A stretch of DNA of 64,000 nucleotides from Erinaceus europaeus. Lineage: Eukaryota; Chordata; Mammalia; Eulipotyphla; Erinaceidae. This document shows positions 54,440 to 64,000 of the stretch, piece by piece (position 1 is the stretch's first letter; the number at the start of each line of letters is the position of its first letter). A program made the translations under genes and the position numbers. The stretch covers positions 30,733 through 94,732 of the forward strand of contig NW_026647328.1 in assembly GCF_950295315.1 (NCBI RefSeq), read 5' to 3'. The notes beneath the pieces are model-generated. The model did not search any database, was not told the origin of the DNA, and was given only the letters and a program-made list of their open reading frames with translations.

Positions 54440-54655
54440 GGGGCCAGGTGGAGGCACACCAGGTGGATGCACACATTACAGTGCTCAATGTCCCAGGTTT
54501 GGGCCTCTGGTCCCCACCTGCAGGGGGAAGGCTTTGCGAGTGGTGAAGCAATGTCGCAGGTGTCTCTCTGTCTCTCTCCCTCTCTGACACCCCCTCCCCT
54601 CTTGATTTCTGGCTGTCTCTATTCAATAAATAAATAAATATAATTAAAAAATTTA
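54440..54655 (+). mobile_element. SINE B copy
   Basis: GGGGCCAGGTGGAGGCACACC head, 'gcgagtggtgaagcaatgtc', pyrimidine tract and an AATAAATAAATAAATAT tail. The short duplication AGATTCTCT is on both sides (just before 54440 and near 54663). Confidence 0.93.
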
Positions 54656-54659
54656 AAGA

Positions 54660-55489
54660 AAAAGATTCTCTACATAGACTTCGAAATCTCTTAGCACTCT
54701 ATTAACCTAAAATTTGAATTAAAAAGTCAGTAATGAAACTATTCATCTTTTTCCTTTCAATTCGTTTAAGCAACAAGATGTAAGAAATATCCCCAAACTA
54801 AAACTTAGAAAATGAATAAACACATTTGGAAAATACTCAAAGACAGGAAAAAGAAAATGTAAACCCTGCAAATTCATTACTTTCATTTTTGTTTTCCCAA
54901 AGCCCAGTCCCACTCCTAGCCCCAGACCTTTCCTCTGCACTTGTCCTAGACAAAGCACACCAGTGGCTGGCACTCACAGTTACACATCCTCTGCCTGGCT
55001 AGACAACTATTTGGCCCTGAATCCAGACACATTTATCTGCGTTCAGGATAATTTAAATCGAAGTTAAATTAAACATCTCTGATAGTGTCTTGTAAAACAA
55101 GTAACTGAATCTTTCATGAAATAATATACAACATGTGGTGTGAGATTTGTGGAAATCTCATTAAGATGATCCTAAAGGAATATGCGCTTAAAATGTAGCT
55201 GCAGAAAGTAAGATAACCAGAATGCTGGGAAAACGAAGTTTTCATCCAATGCTCATTATGCAAATATGGGTTATAAATTACAGAACTCCTAAGTCATAAC
55301 AAAAAACTAGAAAATATGCTAGTCAATTTAATGTTACATGTTAGGACTGTTACAGAAAAAAATACTAAAAATTATATTTTATTTTTGCCTTATTAATACC
55401 TAAAATTATGTCTATTTTAGAGAGGATTAGGTAAACATACAAATGTGTATAGTCTAGAAATGAATAAAAGTCAAGTGTCTATGCGAATT
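54660..55489. other. PSKH2 intron 2, single-copy
   Basis: About 0.8 kb without recognisable repeats or exons. AT-rich. Confidence 0.45.
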
Positions 55490-55636
55490 TATTATTATTT
55501 TTTATTATTATTATTTTTTTTACCAGAGCACTGATCGCTCTGGCTTATGGTGGTACAGGAGATTGAACCTGGGATTTTGGAGCCCCAGGCATGAGAGTCT
55601 CTTTTCACAACCATTATGCAATCTATCCCCCCCACC
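55490..55636 (-). mobile_element. SINE C copy
   Basis: TTTTTTACCAGAGCACTGATC, 'gagattgaacctgggatttt', 'ggcatgagagtctcttttca' and 'caaccattatgcaatctatc', reversed SINE C with a TTA-rich tail. Same orientation as PSKH2. Confidence 0.92.
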
Positions 55637-56045
55637 AAAAAAAAGAAAAGAAAGACTAATAGTATTATGCAGCCAAAAGCAATTTGAGAAACACATGCTG
55701 AATCAATTTTCAACTCTAACAACTGTCACCTGGTGACATCATTCAGTTCCTTCCTCAGCTTTCACACCCAGTGTACATCTGATGAAGATTTCTTCATATG
55801 TTCTTTCCTAGACTCAGTCTCCTCCAACTCTAGCCTTTGAGTTTCCTATTGGGCTTTTCTCAGCAGTCTCAGGGAGGCACTGCTGTGAACCAGCCCTTCA
55901 GCTCATCTTAACCTGGAAAGAGCTTGGGACTCATGAGAGGTCGATCTGAACTGTGTGGTTATATGGCCACACAGAGATACACAGTTCAATGTCTCCAGGT
56001 TTTTTCCAAGAAAGATCATCACTGCTTTTCATCAGATTGCTATTA
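55637..56045. other. PSKH2 intron 2, no feature seen
   Basis: Single-copy with slightly higher GC. No reading frame or repeat recognised. Confidence 0.4.
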
Positions 56046-56290
56046 GGGTGGCCTGGAAGGTGATGCAGTGGATGAAGTGTTGAACTCTCAAGCATAACAT
56101 CCCAAATTTAGTCACACATTGCATGTGTCAGAGTAATTCTCTGGTTCTCTCCCCACCTTTCTCTTCCTCATTAATGTTTAAATTCAATCAATCCCCAGAA
56201 GCATATGTACCAGAGTGATGTCTAGACTTTCTCGCTGTCTCTCGCTCTCGCTCTCTCTTTCTCTATCTTCTTCATAAATATTAAAATAAT
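56046..56290 (+). mobile_element. SINE D, with partial second copy
   Basis: GTGGCCTGGAAGGTGATGCAG head, 'gttgaactctcaagcataac', 'tcagagtaattctctggttc' to about 56180. Then a second 3' half (CAATCCCCAGAAGCATATG, 'accagagtgatgtctagact') with a TCTCGCTCTCGCTCTC tract and a tail. Confidence 0.82.
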
Positions 56291-56534
56291 AACAGTATGT
56301 CTTCAAAATGACTACTTTACATTCTATGAGTTTGTTGGAAGTAGACAACAAAATCATTCTGCCTCAGTCTATAAAATAACTGTGGCTGCTTGATCAACAT
56401 GAAATGAGTTTCCTGTTTGGGCTTCCCACACCACCATTGTCATCTTTCCTTCCTTATCACAAACAACAGAAACTTAGTACATTCATGAACACTAGAAATC
56501 CAAAGTTTAGGTAATGGATAAACATTTTATGCAA

Positions 56535-56668
56535 GAGGGCAGGGATAGATAGCATCATGGTTATGCAAAGAGGCTCTCATGCCTAATACTCCAAAGTCCC
56601 AGGTTCAATCTCCCATACCACCATAAGCCAGAGCTGAGTAGTACTCTGGTAAAAAAAAAAAAAAAAAT
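56535..56668 (+). mobile_element. SINE C copy
   Basis: GGCAGGGATAGATAGCATCATG head, 'ggctctcatgcctaatactc', CCCAGGTTCAATCTCCC, 'gagctgagtagtactctggt' and poly-A. Confidence 0.93.
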
Positions 56669-57087
56669 TACACAAGCTTCTGAGGCCAAACATTTTACCA
56701 AGGAAAAATCTAAACTGAAGACAGAAAACCTCTCGTCAAATACCCAAGCATCTCTAAGTACATATTAGTCTACTCAGCTGACTTGGGATCTGTATGCTGG
56801 TTGAGGAAAAAAAACCTGTAAAGTTGTCATGGGGTTGCTAATGCCATGTGCTAATACCAGACCTGGCTCTTAGTCACAGGTGATTTTGCCCCACAAGGAG
56901 ACATGTCACAAAGGCTGATGATATTTTAGAGTGTCACCACTGAGGAAAAGTATATACCTACCTACTAATAATTGACATCTACCAACTATATAGTTGGTAT
57001 ACCCACTGGTATCTTGGAGTAGAGGACAAAGATACTACTAACAATATACAAAACAGCCCCAATCCCTATTCCAACTCCAACCCCAAT
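56669..57087. other. PSKH2 intron 2, no feature seen
   Basis: Single-copy intronic DNA. Confidence 0.45.
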
Positions 57088-57101
57088 AAATAATCATTTA
57101 A

Positions 57102-57322
57102 GCCAGGACCAGGTGGTGGTGCACCTGGCTAAGAGCTCACATTACAGTGCACAAGGATGCAGGTTCAACCCCCTGGTTCCCACCTACAGGGGGAAAGCCT
57201 TACAAGTGATGAAGCAGGGCTGCTGGTGTCTCTCTGTCTCTCTCCATCTTCCCCACTGCTCTCAATTTCTCTCTGTCTCTATCCTACAATAAATAAATAA
57301 AAATATTTTAAAAAATAATAAT
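57102..57322 (+). mobile_element. SINE B copy with target duplication
   Basis: GGACCAGGTGGTGGTGCACC head, 'caagtgatgaagcagggctg', pyrimidine tract, AATAAATAAATAAAAAT tail. Flanked by AATCATTTAAGCCA (from 57088) and AATCACTTAAGCCA (from 57323). Confidence 0.93.
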
Positions 57323-57373
57323 AATCACTTAAGCCAACATGCCAATAGTGCCAAGATTAAGAAACAGTATTCC

Positions 57374-57600
57374 AGGGAGTCGGGCGGTATCGCAGTGGAT
57401 TAAGTGCACATGGTGCAAACTGCAAGGACCAGCATAAGGATTCCAGTTCAAGCCCCCGCCTCCCCACCTGCAGGGGAGTTGCTTCACAGGCGGTGAAGCA
57501 GGTCTGCAGGTATCTATCTTTCCCTCCCCCTCTCTGTCTTCCCCTCCTCTCTCCATTTCTCTATGTCCTATCTGACAACCACAACAATAAAAAAAAAAGG
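57374..57600 (+). mobile_element. SINE A copy next to PSKH2 exon 2
   Basis: GGGAGTCGGGCGGTATCGCAG head, 'aggcggtgaagcaggtctgc', pyrimidine tract, CTGACAACCACAACAAT and an A-rich tail. Its tail ends only ~55 bp from the exon 2 splice donor, antisense to PSKH2. Confidence 0.94.
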
Positions 57601-57655
57601 CTACAAAAGAAACAATACTTCAGATCAACCCAACAGGAATAAAAGAATCTCCTAC

Positions 57656-58322
57656 CTCTCCTATGTAATTATATTTGCCTTTCAGAATCTTCCTGTAAAG
57701 TCGTGTTTGGTTTTCATCATCAAAGGGCATGAGCCCAGTAAGTAAAACATATGTAATTACACCAAAAGCCCACATGTCCACTGCACTGGTATAAGGCTTC
57801 CTCAGCAAAATTTCAGGAGCTATGTAATGTGGGGTTCCACAGAGCGTCCTCATTGTCCAGTCACCATTTCTGTTCCCAGCATGTGCCAAACCAAAATCTG
57901 TGATTAAAATCTTTGACTCTTTACCTGGATGGTAATATAAGAGATTTTGAGGCTTCAAGTCCCTGTGAGTTATCCGTAATGCATGCAGATACCTAATACC
58001 ATCAGCAACCATCTGGAGGATTCTGACAGCATCCTGCTCTGTAAAGGGTCCCTGAGTCATGAGCCGATCAAATAGCTCCCCTCCTGTAGCCAACTCCATC
58101 ACCATGTACACTCGGTCCTGGGCCTCAAAGATCTCCATGAGTTGTACAATGTATTGATGGCTAACTCGCCTCAGCACAGTGAGCTCAGATGCACAAGCTT
58201 CTCTGCCTTCTCTCACTCGGGTTTCCATCACTTTTATTGCAAAGGGTTTCTTGCTGATCTTCTGTTCCACTCTGATAACTTTGCTGAAATTGCCTGTCCC
58301 AATAAGAGCCTTGATGTCATAT
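57656..58322 (-). CDS. PSKH2: PSKH2 exon 2: most of the kinase domain
   Basis: The acceptor (…CTTATCAATAG) precedes one base of a split codon, then YDIKALIGTGNFSKVIRVEQ. The donor is GAG|GTAGGA at 57655. 222 codons are uninterrupted. Motifs: glycine loop GTGNFSKV, AIK lysine (KPFAIKVME), helix-C Glu (ASELTVLRR), HRDLKPQN, DFG in ITDFGLAHA, APE in GTPHYIAPEILL, and DMWAFGVI. Ends GKYNYIGE and joins exon 3 PWPNISH in phase 0. This is a CAMK-group Ser/Thr kinase. Residues such as MEQKISKKPFAIK and TGLMPFDDENQTRLYRK fit PSKH2 better than its paralogue PSKH1 (from memory). Human PSKH2, as I recall, has HRN instead of HRD and is called a pseudokinase; here the Asp is present. KPQN and GTPHY vary from the usual KPEN and GTPEY. 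Exon 1 (N-terminus, predicted acylation signal) is not in the window. Confidence 0.95.
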
Positions 58323-58609
58323 CTATTGATAAGGAAAAACAGAATCTGTTATATCTGATTATCGACTATCTAAGTCAATGCATTATTTCAACTTTTCTAT
58401 TTTTATCCCCTCACCCAATACCCTCTCTTAATATTACTTAACTGTACTTGTTATTTTTAAAAAGCAACCCGAGCCCTCTTTTGAAATAGATATGTGATCT
58501 AAAAGGAACTAGTTGGCAGAAAGATAAAAATGTTTTGCTATGTGCTTACCACTTATTATACTTTTATTATGTGCTCTTTTTTAAAGTTATCCTAAAAAAA
58601 AAAAAATCT

Positions 58610-58715
58610 CTACCAAGGACCTTGGTGGGGGGGTTAGAGTGGAAAGCTGAGAAATGTTACACATGTACTAACTACTGTATTTTACTGTTGACTTTAAACC
58701 ATTAATCCCCCCAGT
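58610..58715 (+). mobile_element. L1 tail (short 3' UTR type)
   Basis: 'gaaagctgagaaatgttaca', 'ctgttgactttaaaccatta' and ATCCCCCCAGTGAAGG. In PSKH2 intron 1. Confidence 0.75.
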
Positions 58716-58864
58716 GAAGGGAAGCAAATCCTTACCAGTAAATTCTCTCTCTCTCTTCAGATTAGGAAACTGAGAATTTTTTCTAAGTTATATGATTTAT
58801 TTCAAATAATACAAAATAGATACAGCAGCTAAACTAAAAAATTACTAATAATAGTAATATTGGT

Positions 58865-59035
58865 GTACTACACCAAAATAAAGGACTCTGGGGCAGGAGG
58901 TAGTGTTAAGGTCCTGGAACATGATAGCACAGGAGGACATAGGTGGGGAGGGGGTTAGATGTTATGTGGAAAACTGAGAAATGTTACATATGTACCAACT
59001 ACTAATCCCACCAGTAAAGGAAAAAATTGATTTAA
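58865..59035 (+). mobile_element. L1 tail (short 3' UTR type)
   Basis: 'ctacaccaaaataaaggact', CTGGGGCAGGAGGTAG, 'gtggaaaactgagaaatgtt' and 'ctaatcccaccagtaaagga'. Diverged second copy close to the previous one. Confidence 0.8.
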
Positions 59036-59049
59036 CCTAAAAGCAATCA

Positions 59050-59611
59050 ATGCAGAAAGACTGAAATGTTGAGTTAGAGATGAGTGTAGAGGAAAGAATC
59101 AAGAAAACACAACAAAAAGAAAAAGAGCAAAGATCGATGAAGAGAGAATAGGAGAAGTGTGGAATAATATCAAGAAGAATAACATTCACATCACAGTGGT
59201 ACCTGAAGAAGAGAACAGAACAAAATTATTTGAAGAAATATTAGCTAAGAATTTTCCCAAACTGAAGAAAGAGACGCTTAGATTCAGGGGGAAAAAAAAT
59301 CTAAAACTAAGTTAACCTATGTACATAATTAGTAAAATAGTAAAGGAATGGATTCTGAAAGCTACTAGAAAAAAGTAATCACCTATAAGGGAAATCCCCT
59401 AAGATTTTCAGCTGAGTTCATAACTGAAACTATAACAGCTAGAAAGGAATGGCAAAATATATTCAAAGTTTTGGATGGAAATTGAATTCAGTCAAAAACA
59501 TTTTGTCCTTCTGGGTTATTAATCAGGTAGATGAAGTCATGAAAACCATTTTAGATAAACAACAGCGAAAAGGATCCATTATCAATAAACCAGTCTATAA
59601 GAATTAATAAA
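59050..59611 (+). pseudogene. Old L1 ORF1 relic
   Basis: The broken plus-strand reading shows an ORF1p-like order: EEINRTKLFEEILAKNFPKL-type sequence near 59210-59270, 'ATRKK' near 59360, KGNPLRFSAEF near 59390, and ARKEWQNIFKVLDGN near 59440-59480. Many stops and frameshifts. Much older than L1-1 to L1-5. Confidence 0.75.
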
Positions 59612-59900
59612 GGGGGAGTCGGGCGGCAGCACAGCGGGTTAAGAGCAGGTGGCACAAAGCGCAAGGACCGGTGTAAGGATCCCGGTTCCAGCCCCCTGCT
59701 CCCCACCTACAAGAGAGTCACTTCACAAGCAGTGAAGCAGGTCTACAGGTGCCTATCTTTCTCTCCCCTCTCTGTCTTCCCCTCCTCTCTCCATTTCTCT
59801 CTGTACTATCCAACAATGACGACATCAATAACAACAACAACAATAATAACTACAACAATAAAACAAGAGCAACAAAAGGGAATAAACAAATAAATAAAGA
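59612..59900 (+). mobile_element. SINE A copy
   Basis: GGGGAGTCGGGCGGCAGCAC head, B box CCCGGTTCCAGCCCCC, 'aagcagtgaagcaggtctac', CAATGACGACATCAATAAC and an AATAAACAAATAAATAAAG tail. It interrupts the L1 relic. AGAATTA sequences on both sides suggest a target duplication. Confidence 0.93.
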
Positions 59901-59904
59901 ATTA

Positions 59905-60150
59905 CTAAGGAACTTATTTAACAGATAAAATGGAATGACCTCACCCATACGAAAGGTAAGCAAAGAAAGCAACGAAAGCAAGCAAAGTTCAATGAAAGCA
60001 GACCTGTAGACTCAAGTTGCAGAAATTGGGTTGTGGAAGGGGGAATTGGTGGGGGTTACAAGAGGAGAGGGAATCCAGTGGACATTGGTGAAGAAACATT
60101 GGTACTTTGGTGTTGTAGGGTTGTATCATAGATTGAAAACTTATAAAATT
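59905..60150 (+). mobile_element. Old L1 3' end, tentative
   Basis: 'gacctcacccatacgaaagg', 'gactcaagttgcagaaattg' and 'tatcatagattgaaaactta' look like the continuation of an old L1 3' region downstream of the ORF1 relic, with the middle deleted. Confidence 0.45.
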
Positions 60151-60319
60151 ATACTTTTGAAGTATTTATAGTCTTGCAAACCAAGATTACCTTGACAGAA
60201 AATAAAAACATGTGTCAAGAGTTAATTTTAATCAATACTTTTAGAAAAGGTACTCTGGCACAACATATGAAGACTGACCACACACTTCCCAGCATGTTTG
60301 TTTTTTTTTTTTTTTTTAG

Positions 60320-60717
60320 TATCCTTTTTTTAAATTATCTATATTTATTTAATGGATAGGGACAGTCAGAAATTGAAAGGGAAGGAGGGGAGAATACAGG
60401 TCCAAGAAGGATGACAGAGGACCTAGAGGGGGTTGTATTGTTATATGGAAAACTGGGAAATGTTATGCATATACAAACTATTTTATTTTCTGTCAAATGT
60501 AAAACATTAATTCCCCAATAAAGAAATTTAAAAATAATAATAAAGAAAGAAAGGAAAGGGGGAGATAGAGAGGAAGAGAGACAAAGATTCACCTGCACCA
60601 CTACTTCACTGCTCACAAAGCTTTCCCCCTGCAGGTGAAGACTGGTTGCTCAAACCCAGGTGCTTGTGCATTATAACACTGTAACCTGTTCAAGCAGGTG
60701 CATCACCACCTGGCCCC
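60320..60717 (-). mobile_element. SINE B copy split by an L1 tail
   Basis: Reversed tail (TTAAATTATCTATATTTATTTAATGG, 'agtcagaaattgaaaggg') to about 60389. The rest is from about 60556 ('ggagatagagaggaagagag', 'cccctgcaggtgaagactgg', 'gcatcaccacctggcccc'). Confidence 0.88.
60390..60540 (+). mobile_element. L1 tail inserted in SINE B
   Basis: GGGGAGAATACAGGTCC, 'gatgacagaggacctagagg', 'ggaaaactgggaaatgttat' and ATTCCCCAATAAAGAAATTT. It lies in opposite orientation to the host SINE. Confidence 0.92.
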
Positions 60718-61182
60718 CAAACATTCTGTTTGACCTTCTCATATTTTGTGTTCATGAGACTATACATTTTCTACTACATTCTATCTTTCTGTCCTGTTTT
60801 TACAGTGTATATCATTTTCCTATACCATTTTTACAATGTATGTCTAACCAAGCATAACACCAAATATCAATGTCATCATCTTCTCAGAAGTGAACTGCTA
60901 ATTATGGGACAGAAGGCTTATGAGATAAATCAGAAGCAAGCAAAAAAAAAAAAAAAACATAAAAATGATCCTTGCATTCAGCTATAAGGCTTCCTTTATA
61001 AACAATGAGTTTTCTGTCTCTTTATAGGTGGATGCTCTCTACCTTCTGCTGGATGCTCTACATTTTCTGTTTGCTGTACCAGTCTGCTCAGAGTATTTGC
61101 AGCTGGTCTCTCTGCCTCCTACTTGCTACTTTCTTGTTGGTGAGTTTCCTCATAAAGATGTCTTTTACTCCTTTCTATGCTT
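60718..61182. other. PSKH2 intron 1, no feature seen
   Basis: Single-copy sequence. An open stretch at 61028-61200 is discussed under rejected items. Confidence 0.4.
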
Positions 61183-61201
61183 TGCCTGTTGGGAATTCTT
61201 T

Positions 61202-61396
61202 TTTTTTTTTTTTTTTTATTTAAGAAAGGAGACATTAACAAAACCATAGGATAAGAGGGGTACAGTTCCACACAATTCCCACTACCTGATCTCCATATCC
61301 CATCCCCTCCCCTGGTAGATTTCCCATTCTCTATCCCTCTGGGAGTACGGACCCAGGGTCGTTGTGGGTTGCAGAAGGTGGAATATATGGCTTCTG
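61202..61396 (-). mobile_element. 195 bp L1 3' UTR insertion with target duplication
   Basis: Poly-T, ATTTAAGAAAGGAG, 'ccataggataagaggggtac', 'ctccatatcccatcccctcc' and 'gtggaatatatggcttctg' are a severely 5'-truncated L1. Flanked by the 19 bp TGCCTGTTGGGAATTCTTT at 61183-61201 and 61397-61415. Confidence 0.95.
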
Positions 61397-61415
61397 TGCC
61401 TGTTGGGAATTCTTT

Positions 61416-63774
61416 CACAGGCCTGTGAAGGTGGCCATATGCAAATATACCTCAACATGGAAAAAAAAAACCAGTTAAGTGATCTTTAAAGGTTACCTAA
61501 ATTGTATTTGAAACAAATACAATTTCATTTGAACACCTTCAAAATTGCAGGTAAATTAATTTGCTCACAGAATTAATTATCAGACTTCTACTTTTCTGTT
61601 CAACTGTATTTCACCAAAATTTCCACGAAGAATTTTGGGGCCCATTGTTGCCCTTTTCTTCATCATCTTTAGTTTTTGTTTAATCGCTCTGACCAGTAAA
61701 AACCAAAATCAGGTAGAGAAGATTGAAAAAATGTTTAGTACTATTTATAAATTCTTGAAAAGGGGTGGAGACAGTATCAGGAGACAGTATAAAGAGCAGT
61801 TTTCTCTTATTTACTTAACTGAGCTCTAAGGTCTCAGTTCCAGACATAGTTCAGATCTTGACCCCAGTAACTCTTTAGTAACAGTCAATGGAAAAACAAA
61901 CTTGTACGTTCTAGATTTCGGGGGGGGGGGGGAGATTAGTAGCATTTTTCTACAGCAAATTTCTAGTTTTCCCCCATATGACCCTTCAGTTCTTTTAGTT
62001 TTTATTCTACAAATAGAATTTTAACATGAGAACTATGCTGGTAGTGTGATATTGTAAATAAATATAACTTATAATTACAAATAAATAAAATATAATTATT
62101 TCTCAGAGCAGGAGGTCAGCAAAGATTACAAAGACCAGAACTATGTAAATGTTTATGTATATTGAAACATCCTATTAAATTTAACCTCTCTCTTTTGATT
62201 TGAGAAAGTACTAGACTGAGAATATTTTAAAGTTGAAAGAAATATTAGAGTAGGACTGAGTTCAACTCCTGATTTTACAAATGAAGAAATCTGAAGATCA
62301 GGTTATGCAGTTGATTAAATTGTAGGATGGACTATTACAATCTAGATCGCCTCACTTGTGTCATAGTTTTGTTTTTCTGCTTTATTAAAATATCTCTAAA
62401 ATGAGAAAAAGACGTACTCAGGGAGTACCAAAGAAGGAAACAGCTTTTAAGCTTACATACTCACTGACAATAATTCAAATGCAAATATCAATCTGTGCTT
62501 TAAATAGCCTTATTTATTTTTATGAAGTTTCTTCCTCCTGAGATTTTTTTTTTACCTACTTGTTTGTTCCTTATAGTCCTGTGTTTACTGAATAAAAATG
62601 TGCCAGCTTACAGAAAATAGCTTTGTTCTATACAGCACATTTAATTTTCTAGCCAATTGCCTTATCAAAACAGATAGCAATTTAGTTATCTTAAATATGT
62701 TCTATCCCTTTTTCCCTTTCCAACTCTTTTTTTTTATTCACATGCACCCCCAATGTGATTTTTAAAAAATAATCACAGGCATTTCAAATTCTATTGTTTT
62801 GTTAGACCAACCAAGTTTTTTCATTATCTCTAATGTGGATGAAAGTACTTTGCAAATACTAATTTATCACTATGACCTCAACACTGTAGGCAAATTCATT
62901 TGCTCACAGAATTAATCTCAAATATCTGATGAATTGCCATTTCTGAGGAACTATACACTCTTTTGCTCAAATAATGGCAATTTTACTCAAGACTGTTAAG
63001 AAAGCCTTCATATAAAAAATAGTTGAAAATTGCTAGTAATTTGACATTGGAGAAAAACAGAAGACTTTAAGACAAGATTTAGATTAGAGGAAATTAATTG
63101 CTTTAGACTGAATAATAGCTGTCCCATAAAGTGTCCCAGTGTTTTTTGTGAGCCTTTAGTGGTCATAGATGACAATTTTTATGACTTGAGTGGCTATGCC
63201 TTTGTAGTGCCTGGCACCGAAGATACAGCTAAAAATGTTGAATGAAAGAACCATACACTAGAAACATACTGCCTTCAAATTACCACACATATACTGAAAA
63301 CATTAAGGACTGAGTCAACCATGAACAAATCAAGAATGCATTTCAAGGCCTTTCCATTTCTTCCACTCCCACCATCCAGAGAAGTCTCAAAGTCAATTTC
63401 GTAGATGATGTAATTTCACATCATCCCTAAAATTACTGCTTTAAAGCTGAAGCCTGCTAAAATGAGAATAAAAAATGCAACATGGAAACAATAATAATAA
63501 TCTGTTTGATAAAAACAGTTGTGAACTCCCAAGAAGAAAGTAAATATAGCTAAAATTCAATCATCTTTATTCTGCAAGAATTGTAAATGGAATCACAATG
63601 GAGGAGAGGAACAACTGTGTACACTAAGCTCCATCCTATCACTGACTTCTAGATTTCAACTTCCTATCAGCTATGAGAAAAAAATAAGTATGTTTCTCTA
63701 ATTCATACACTGTTGACATCCTCTGTATCTATAATTCTCAGTCTTGAATTAGTCAGGTCTAATCTGGAGTTAAA
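61416..63774. other. Repeat-poor stretch of PSKH2 intron 1, ~2.4 kb
   Basis: No young SINE or L1. A G13 run occurs near 61920. 'cctgattttacaaatgaaga' near 62268 looks MIR/L2-like, and 'tagtgcctggcaccgaagat' with 'aaatgttgaatgaaagaa' (63206-63250) is a likely L2 3' end. No GC-rich exon that could be PSKH2 exon 1. Confidence 0.45.
63190..63252 (+). mobile_element. L2 LINE 3' end fragment
   Basis: 'tgcctttgtagtgcctggca' then 'aaaatgttgaatgaaagaac' follows the L2 3' consensus (gtgcctggcac … tgttgaatgaatgaa). Confidence 0.6.
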
Positions 63775-63905
63775 GACTATGACAGTGGATAAAGTCCACA
63801 CCAGAGAGGTCACACAACCGTGTGCAAGCAAGTACCAGGGGTTTGAGCCCCCACTCCCCAACTATGAAGGGAGGTTTCATGAGGGGTGAAGCAGGCATTT
63901 ATCTG

Positions 63906-63940
<35 letters not shown>

Positions 63941-64000
63941 CTATCTCTCCTCTCCCTCTCCTTCTCTTCTTAATTTCTCACTGTCCTGTCAAACAAAATA
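63775..64000 (+). mobile_element. SINE B copy with (CTAT)n, open at right edge
   Basis: 'cacaaccgtgtgcaagcaag', GGGGTTTGAGCCCCC, 'catgaggggtgaagcaggca', then (CTAT)n at about 63903-63940 in place of the first pyrimidine tract, and TTAATTTCTCACTGTCCTGTC. The tail is cut by the window end. Confidence 0.85.

Noticed and set aside
57620..57655. Readthrough C-terminus (VGDSFIPVGLI) of PSKH2 exon 2
   Set aside because: GAG|GTAGGA is a donor and exon 3 continues the kinase domain exactly. The extra residues are intronic.
61005..61249. Hydrophobic open frames near CTTTATAGGTGGATGC, possibly an exon
   Set aside because: No recognisable protein family, no clear donor site, and it runs into the poly-T of an L1 insertion. 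A lone AG acceptor is not evidence.
58323..64000. Neighbouring genes such as ATP6V0D2 or SLC7A13 expected near PSKH2 from human gene order
   Set aside because: No exon resembling either protein was seen on either strand in the window.

Overview
This is AT-rich mammalian nuclear DNA dominated by retrotransposons. The tRNA-like SINE families, whose heads read like GGGAGTCGGGCGGTAGC with a GGTTCGAGCC B box, together with L1s that carry a ~1.2 kb 3' UTR, match what I remember of hedgehog (Erinaceidae, probably Erinaceus europaeus). That assignment is from memory and was not searched. The only host gene I can support is PSKH2 (protein serine kinase H2) on the minus strand: exon 2 at 57656-58322 and exon 3 at 52423-52722. 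Both are open with good splice sites. The first coding exon is not in the window and should lie beyond 64000.

Layout. 1-11600: a minus-strand L1 running off the left edge, then SINEs, ancient MIR/L2 pieces, L1 3' UTR fragments and a ~630 bp GGAA/GGGA array (7477-8103). 11640-17572: a nearly full-length plus-strand L1 with decayed ORF1 and ORF2. 17573-28500: SINEs, L1 tails, a 5'-truncated L1 (22645-24935) and a gammaretrovirus-like solo LTR (26692-27381) inside a SINE. 28497-36500: a nested locus in which one old SINE is split by two successive L1-type insertions; the larger is a 7.7 kb composite. 36500-52400: SINEs, two related solo LTRs with 6-bp target duplications (38916-39381 and 51371-51872), a SINE split by an L1 with ~54 bp flanking repeats (43871-45982), and a repeat-poor island (41753-43870). 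52400-58322: PSKH2 exons 3 and 2, separated by a 4.9 kb intron full of SINEs. 58323-64000: PSKH2 intron 1, with L1 relics and a second repeat-poor stretch (61416-63774).

SINE labels used here are mine. A: GGGAGTCGGGCGG head, long pyrimidine tract, CAA-rich tail. A': like A, but ending in a 'GCAGTGGATTCGTAGTGCAGGCACC' type tail. B: GGGGCCAGGTGGTGGCACACC head. C: GATAGCATAATGGTTATGCAAA head, ending in GCTCTGGTA. D: GGTCTGGGAGGTGGTGCAGTGG head. E: a weaker 'GATAGCTCACTTGGTAGAG' type. 'L1 tail' means the last ~100-200 bp of an L1 3' UTR.

I found no bacterial-style system, CRISPR array, true tRNA gene or second protein-coding gene. The most interesting points are the intact catalytic motifs of this PSKH2 (human PSKH2 is regarded as a pseudokinase), the TG/TA tract directly upstream of its exon 3 acceptor, the composite L1, the very long flanking repeat around one L1, and an unexplained hairpin in single-copy DNA at 43244-43309.
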